From positions 1-6,714 of the forward strand of contig NZ_CAMQAZ010000054.1 of assembly GCF_946998835.1 (NCBI RefSeq): a stretch of 6,714 nucleotides of DNA. The letters run 5' to 3'. The translations under genes and the position numbers were made by a program. This stretch comes from an uncultured Corynebacterium sp. (GTDB taxonomy: Bacteria; Actinomycetota; Actinomycetes; Mycobacteriales; Mycobacteriaceae). Under the pieces are notes generated by a model. The model made no database searches, was not told the DNA's origin, and saw nothing but the letters and a program-made list of their open reading frames with translations. This document shows positions 3,739 through 6,714 of this stretch, piece by piece. The stretch's first letter is position 1. Every line of letters starts with the position of its first letter.

Positions 3739-6123
3739 GTGAATAAAGGTTCGACGCTGTTCAAGCTCTCCGTTGCCACTGTGCTGGCTGCGTTGATTAT
3801 GGCCAGCGCCCTCTTTCCTCTGGTGGGCGGCTCGGCCTACCTCGTTGCGCGTACGGCCGATGAGTTTACGGCGGCATCGCGATCGGTGATTTCCAAGGAC
3901 GCGCCTGAGCTCACCACTATTACGGACCGTAATGATCAGCCAATTGCATGGCTCTACGATCAGCGTCGGATTAATGTGCCGTCGGACCGCATCTCGCCAA
4001 GGATGAAGCAGGCACTGGTCAGCGTGGAAGACCGGCGCTTTTACGAACACTCTGGCGTGGATTGGAAGGGTACCGTCCGTGCGGCGGTGAAAAACTTCAT
4101 GTCGCAATCGGTGCAAGAGGGCGCATCGACTATTGAGCAGCAGTTGATCAAAAACCACACCCTGCTCGTGGACGCACAGTCGGAAGCGGAGCGTCGCGCC
4201 GCCACTGCTACGGACTATGGCCGCAAGGTCCGCGAGATTCGCATTGCCCGCGATTTGGAAGACGAGCTGACGAAGGACGAAATTCTTACCAAGTACCTTA
4301 ATTTGGTCCCCTTCGGCAACGGCGCATTTGGCATTGAAGTCGCAGCTCACACCTACTTCGGCATTCCGGCCGCGGAACTGAATATCCCGCAGGCCGCGCT
4401 GCTGGCGGGCATGGTTCAGCAATCCTCTGGGCTCGATCCCTATACAAATCCGGATGGCGCTCATGCACGGCGTGACGACGTGCTTGCGGCTATGGAATCC
4501 ACGGGTGCAATCACTCCGCAAGAGGCGCAAGATGCCATGGAGACCGATCTCGGGATCCTACCGGAGCCTCGGCGTCTGCCACAGGGTTGCATCGCTGCAG
4601 GCAATCGTGGTTTTTTCTGTGACTATGTGGTGTCCTACTTAGAAAATCACGGTATTGAAACCGAGAAGCTCAAAAGGGGCGGTCTTCACGTAAAGACCAC
4701 ACTGGACCCGCGAGTTCAGGACAGTGTGCAGGAGGCCTTGCACCAGCAGGCGTCACCGACTGCAAACGGCGCAGCCGAGGTCATGAGTTTGCTTGAGCCT
4801 GGAGATGACTCCAGGAGGGTGCTGGCGATGGCGTCGTCACGCGTATACGGCCTGGATGGCGAGCACATGCAGACAGTACAGCCCCAGCCGTTTACGCCAG
4901 TGGGCAACGGCGCGGGCTCGATTTTTAAGATTTTCGCGGCTGCGTCAGCGGTGGAAAAGGGGCTGGGCATTGATACTCAGTTCCCGGTGCCACGCCGCTA
5001 TGAGGCCTCTGGGTTGGGAACCGGTGGCGCGACCGGCTGCCCGCCGGGCCTGTACTGCGTAGAGAATGTTGGTAATTTCCCGCCGTCGATGTCGCTGCGT
5101 GAGACGCTTGCGAAATCGCCGAATACTCCTTTTATTCAGATTTCAGAACTGGTTGGCGTTGATGGCGTGATGGATATGGCCGTACGTCTGGGCATGCGCT
5201 CGTACACGGAACCGGGCAGTTTTGACGGGGAGTCCTCTGTGCAGGAGTATGTCTCGCACCATAAGCTCGGTTCGTTCGTACTGGGCCCGACTCCAGTAAA
5301 TAACCTCGAGCTGTCCAACGTCGCAGCCACTCTGGCAAGCAATGGCCGATGGTGTGAGCCTTCACCGATTGAGTCGATTACGGATGCCAAGGGCAACGAA
5401 GTCAAGCTGGACGTACCGCCGTGCGAGCAGGCTGTAGAGCCGGGAGTCGCCCACGCTATTGCCAATGCGCTCAGCAGCGATGCCTCCGATGGCACGGCCA
5501 AAGACGCTGCGAAGGAACTGAACTGGGAAGGCCCAGTGGCCGCCAAGACAGGAACTACTGAGTCGAATCAGTCCGCAGCGTTTTTGGGGTTCACCGGCGG
5601 TTTAGCTGGTTCGGTATATGCATACAACGACACCCCGACAGTCACCGAGCTATGCACGGCACCGCTGCGGCAGTGTCCGAACGGCAACCTGTTCGGTGGC
5701 CGCGAGCCTGCTCGGACTTGGTTCGGCGCCGTCGGCCCAATTATCGAGGACTACGGCGGAAAGAACCTCCCACCCCTGGATTCGGACTACGGTCTGGGCA
5801 CCTCTATCACCCAGATGCCGAATGTCGTGGGCATGCAGAAGCCTGAGGCGCGGGATGTCTTGGTGGAAGCTGGCTACAAGGTGGAGGAACGAACGGCCTC
5901 CCACACAGGTGAACCACGGGGAATCGTAGTGGGCCAGGACCAGCCACCACTACTACTCAAGGGCGGCACCGTCACCATTCGAGTCTCCGATGGCACTCGT
6001 CGGCCGAATCGGCCTTCCCCGTCACCGCAACCTTCACGGCCAGCCCCACTTCCGCAAATTCCGCTACCGGATATTCCCCCGGCACCGGATCTGCGGGACC
6101 TTGTTCCGCTGCTGCCATTCTAG
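3739..6123 (+). CDS. ponA: Bifunctional class A penicillin-binding protein, PonA2 type, with PASTA domain
   Basis: Membrane-anchored enzyme that polymerises lipid II into glycan strands and cross-links peptidoglycan outside the membrane. From the GTG at 3739 it has 794 residues: a membrane segment at about 8-38; a glycosyltransferase domain with EDRRF (E97), EGASTIEQQ (127-135) and RKVREIRIA (E166); a transpeptidase domain with SIFK (S394, K397), SPN (460-462) and KTG (603-605); one PASTA domain at about 693-751; and a proline-rich tail at 754-794. It aligns from memory with M. tuberculosis PonA2 along its length. The frame extends upstream to a TTG at 3622, but those 39 residues look non-coding and carry the palindrome and promoter. 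GTG at 3730 is a less likely start. Four close cysteine pairs (284/294, 434/440, 539/562, 639/646) lie outside the membrane and also occur in PonA2. Divergent from whcA and convergent with the YqeY gene. Confidence 0.95.
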   Translation: MNKGSTLFKLSVATVLAALIMASALFPLVGGSAYLVARTADEFTAASRSVISKDAPELTTITDRNDQPIAWLYDQRRINVPSDRISPRMKQALVSVEDRRFYEHSGVDWKGTVRAAVKNFMSQSVQEGASTIEQQLIKNHTLLVDAQSEAERRAATATDYGRKVREIRIARDLEDELTKDEILTKYLNLVPFGNGAFGIEVAAHTYFGIPAAELNIPQAALLAGMVQQSSGLDPYTNPDGAHARRDDVLAAMESTGAITPQEAQDAMETDLGILPEPRRLPQGCIAAGNRGFFCDYVVSYLENHGIETEKLKRGGLHVKTTLDPRVQDSVQEALHQQASPTANGAAEVMSLLEPGDDSRRVLAMASSRVYGLDGEHMQTVQPQPFTPVGNGAGSIFKIFAAASAVEKGLGIDTQFPVPRRYEASGLGTGGATGCPPGLYCVENVGNFPPSMSLRETLAKSPNTPFIQISELVGVDGVMDMAVRLGMRSYTEPGSFDGESSVQEYVSHHKLGSFVLGPTPVNNLELSNVAATLASNGRWCEPSPIESITDAKGNEVKLDVPPCEQAVEPGVAHAIANALSSDASDGTAKDAAKELNWEGPVAAKTGTTESNQSAAFLGFTGGLAGSVYAYNDTPTVTELCTAPLRQCPNGNLFGGREPARTWFGAVGPIIEDYGGKNLPPLDSDYGLGTSITQMPNVVGMQKPEARDVLVEAGYKVEERTASHTGEPRGIVVGQDQPPLLLKGGTVTIRVSDGTRRPNRPSPSPQPSRPAPLPQIPLPDIPPAPDLRDLVPLLPF

Positions 6124-6158
6124 AAACGTTCTAGGAGGCAGCCGCGGTGCCTATCCGA

Positions 6159-6186
6159 AAAGCCGAACTGCGAAAGCCGAACCGCG
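6159..6186. repeat. 14-bp tandem repeat between convergent ponA and YqeY genes
   Basis: AAAGCCGAACTGCG (6159-6172) and AAAGCCGAACCGCG (6173-6186) differ at one base. A 5-bp stem AGGCA/TGCCT (6136-6140, 6148-6152) lies between it and the ponA stop. Neither element has a T-tract, so I see no standard terminator for either gene in this 65-bp gap. Confidence 0.65.
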
Positions 6187-6188
6187 AA

Positions 6189-6650
6189 CTACCCCTGCAG
6201 GGCAGCCTTAACGGCCTCGGAAAGGCGCTTGCCATCAACCTGGCCAGCGGCCTTTTCCTTGGCCACCTTCATGACCTGGCCCATAATCTTCATGCTGGGC
6301 GCGTCATCGCCAGCAACTTCGGCCACGGATTCCGCGACGAGGTTGTTCACGGCGTCGTCGTCAAGCTGTTCCGGCTGGTAGCGAGCGAAAACCTTTGCTT
6401 CGGCGAGCTCGGCGTCGGCGAGCTCCTGGCGGCCGTTCTCGGCGTACATCTCAGCGGACTCGCGACGCTTCTTGACCTCCCGCTCAATCACACGCAGCAC
6501 CTCTTCATCGGTGAGCTCGTGCTTGGAGCCGGAGACCTCCTCGGTCTGGATGGCGGCCTTCAGCATGCGCAGCGCCGCAACGGTTTCCTTGTCGCGGGCC
6601 TTCATCGCGGCGGTCATATCGGAGACAATTGTGTTCTTCAGTTCACTCAT
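6189..6650 (-). CDS. GatB/YqeY-family protein
   Basis: 153-aa cytoplasmic helical protein of the YqeY family, related to the C-terminal tail domain of the GatB subunit of tRNA-dependent amidotransferase. That resemblance suggests RNA or tRNA contact, but the role of free-standing YqeY proteins is not settled. Seen: the N-terminal MSELKNTIVSDMTAAMKARD helix, the AALRMLKAAI segment (about 27-36), the EREVKKRRESAEMY segment (about 57-70), and the MGQVMKVAKEKAAGQVDGK motif region (about 124-142) typical of the family. The length is normal. The ATG at 6648-6650 is preferred: it starts the usual MSELK-like end and has TAATCT exactly 7 nt upstream, with no Shine-Dalgarno sequence. A GTG two codons upstream (6654-6656) is possible. 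The TAG at 6189-6191 is 65 bp from the convergent ponA stop. Confidence 0.92.
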   Translation of the reverse strand: MSELKNTIVSDMTAAMKARDKETVAALRMLKAAIQTEEVSGSKHELTDEEVLRVIEREVKKRRESAEMYAENGRQELADAELAEAKVFARYQPEQLDDDAVNNLVAESVAEVAGDDAPSMKIMGQVMKVAKEKAAGQVDGKRLSEAVKAALQG

Positions 6651-6657
6651 ACGCACT

Positions 6658-6663
6658 AGATTA
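6658..6663 (-). promoter_or_regulatory. Probable -10 element for the YqeY gene (leaderless type)
   Basis: On the minus strand TAATCT is followed by seven bases (AGTGCGT) and the ATG at 6650. TAATCT is a good TANNNT hexamer and no ribosome binding site is present. The -35 would fall within or beside the start of the divergent reading frame at 6690. Confidence 0.5.
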
Positions 6664-6676
6664 CCGCTGTAGTTGC

Positions 6677-6682
6677 TAGTGT
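6677..6682 (+). promoter_or_regulatory. Probable -10 element for the gene starting at 6690 (leaderless type)
   Basis: TAGTGT is followed by seven bases (CTCTGTC) and ATG at 6690. The same hexamer and spacing occur before ponA. It lies 13 bp from the oppositely directed -10 of the YqeY gene. Confidence 0.4.
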
Positions 6683-6689
6683 CTCTGTC

Positions 6690-6714
6690 ATGACATCGCG
6701 CGCTTTTTCCAACC
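6690..6714 (+). CDS. Probable start of a further plus-strand gene (first codons only)
   Basis: ATG at 6690 begins MTSRAFSN and runs off the window. Support comes from the TAGTGT-N7-ATG signal and from its position divergent from the YqeY gene. In M. tuberculosis the next gene after ponA2 is, from memory, a metallophosphoesterase, and that would be my first guess, but eight residues cannot show it. The ATG is centred in the palindrome TGTCATGACA (6686-6695). Confidence 0.4.

Noticed and set aside
3562..4530. 322-aa open frame on the minus strand opposite ponA
   Set aside because: It lies antisense to the conserved transmembrane and glycosyltransferase part of ponA, and has no recognisable domain or upstream signal. 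Long shadow frames are expected in GC-rich genes.
6147..6659. 170-aa open frame on the plus strand
   Set aside because: It is the mirror of the YqeY-family gene, whose minus-strand protein is clearly a real family member.

Overview
The window looks like a chromosomal core segment of a Corynebacterium. The partial first gene encodes a CRP/FNR regulator that I recognise as almost identical to corynebacterial GlxR. A WhiB-family gene (whcA/whiB4 type) and a PonA2-type penicillin-binding protein with a PASTA domain and proline-rich tail follow. The gene order matches, from memory, the mycobacterial order crp, MBL hydrolase, RidA-like, small DUF4177 protein, whiB4, ponA2. I cannot name the species.

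Layout. 1-509: 3' part of glxR (+). 510-1179: about 670 bp without a gene, holding the glxR terminator, a 13-bp tandem repeat, a cluster of 12-bp repeats (consensus CATCGAYAAGTG), further short repeats and a bidirectional terminator. 1180-2950: three minus-strand genes, namely an MBL-fold hydrolase with a C-terminal winged-helix region, a RidA/YjgF-family protein, and a 53-aa DUF4177-like protein too short for routine ORF calling. A 181-bp gap rich in inverted repeats separates the last two. 2998-3360: whcA (-). 3361-3738: divergent control region with three GlxR-like sites, two of them overlapping the best whcA promoter. 3739-6123: ponA (+). 6189-6650: a YqeY/GatB-like protein (-), convergent with ponA. 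6690-6714: probable first codons of another plus-strand gene.

How the parts fit. GlxR is the cAMP-responsive global regulator of corynebacteria, and sites matching its TGTGA-N6-TCACA consensus lie on the whcA promoter a few genes away. WhcA carries the four-cysteine iron-sulfur signature of redox-sensing WhiB proteins. Its divergent neighbour, PonA, has an extracytoplasmic part with four closely spaced cysteine pairs, so carbon or energy signalling, redox sensing and cell-wall synthesis may meet in this intergenic region (inference).

A recurring feature is the translation start. Five of seven genes with a visible start carry a TANNNT hexamer exactly 7 nt before the start codon, and four of the five have no clear ribosome binding site. 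This is what leaderless transcripts, common in Corynebacterium, should look like. I found no tRNA, rRNA, CRISPR array, insertion sequence or phage gene, and no clearly new multi-gene system. The least explained DNA is the repeat-rich region 640-1010 and the structured gap 2608-2788.
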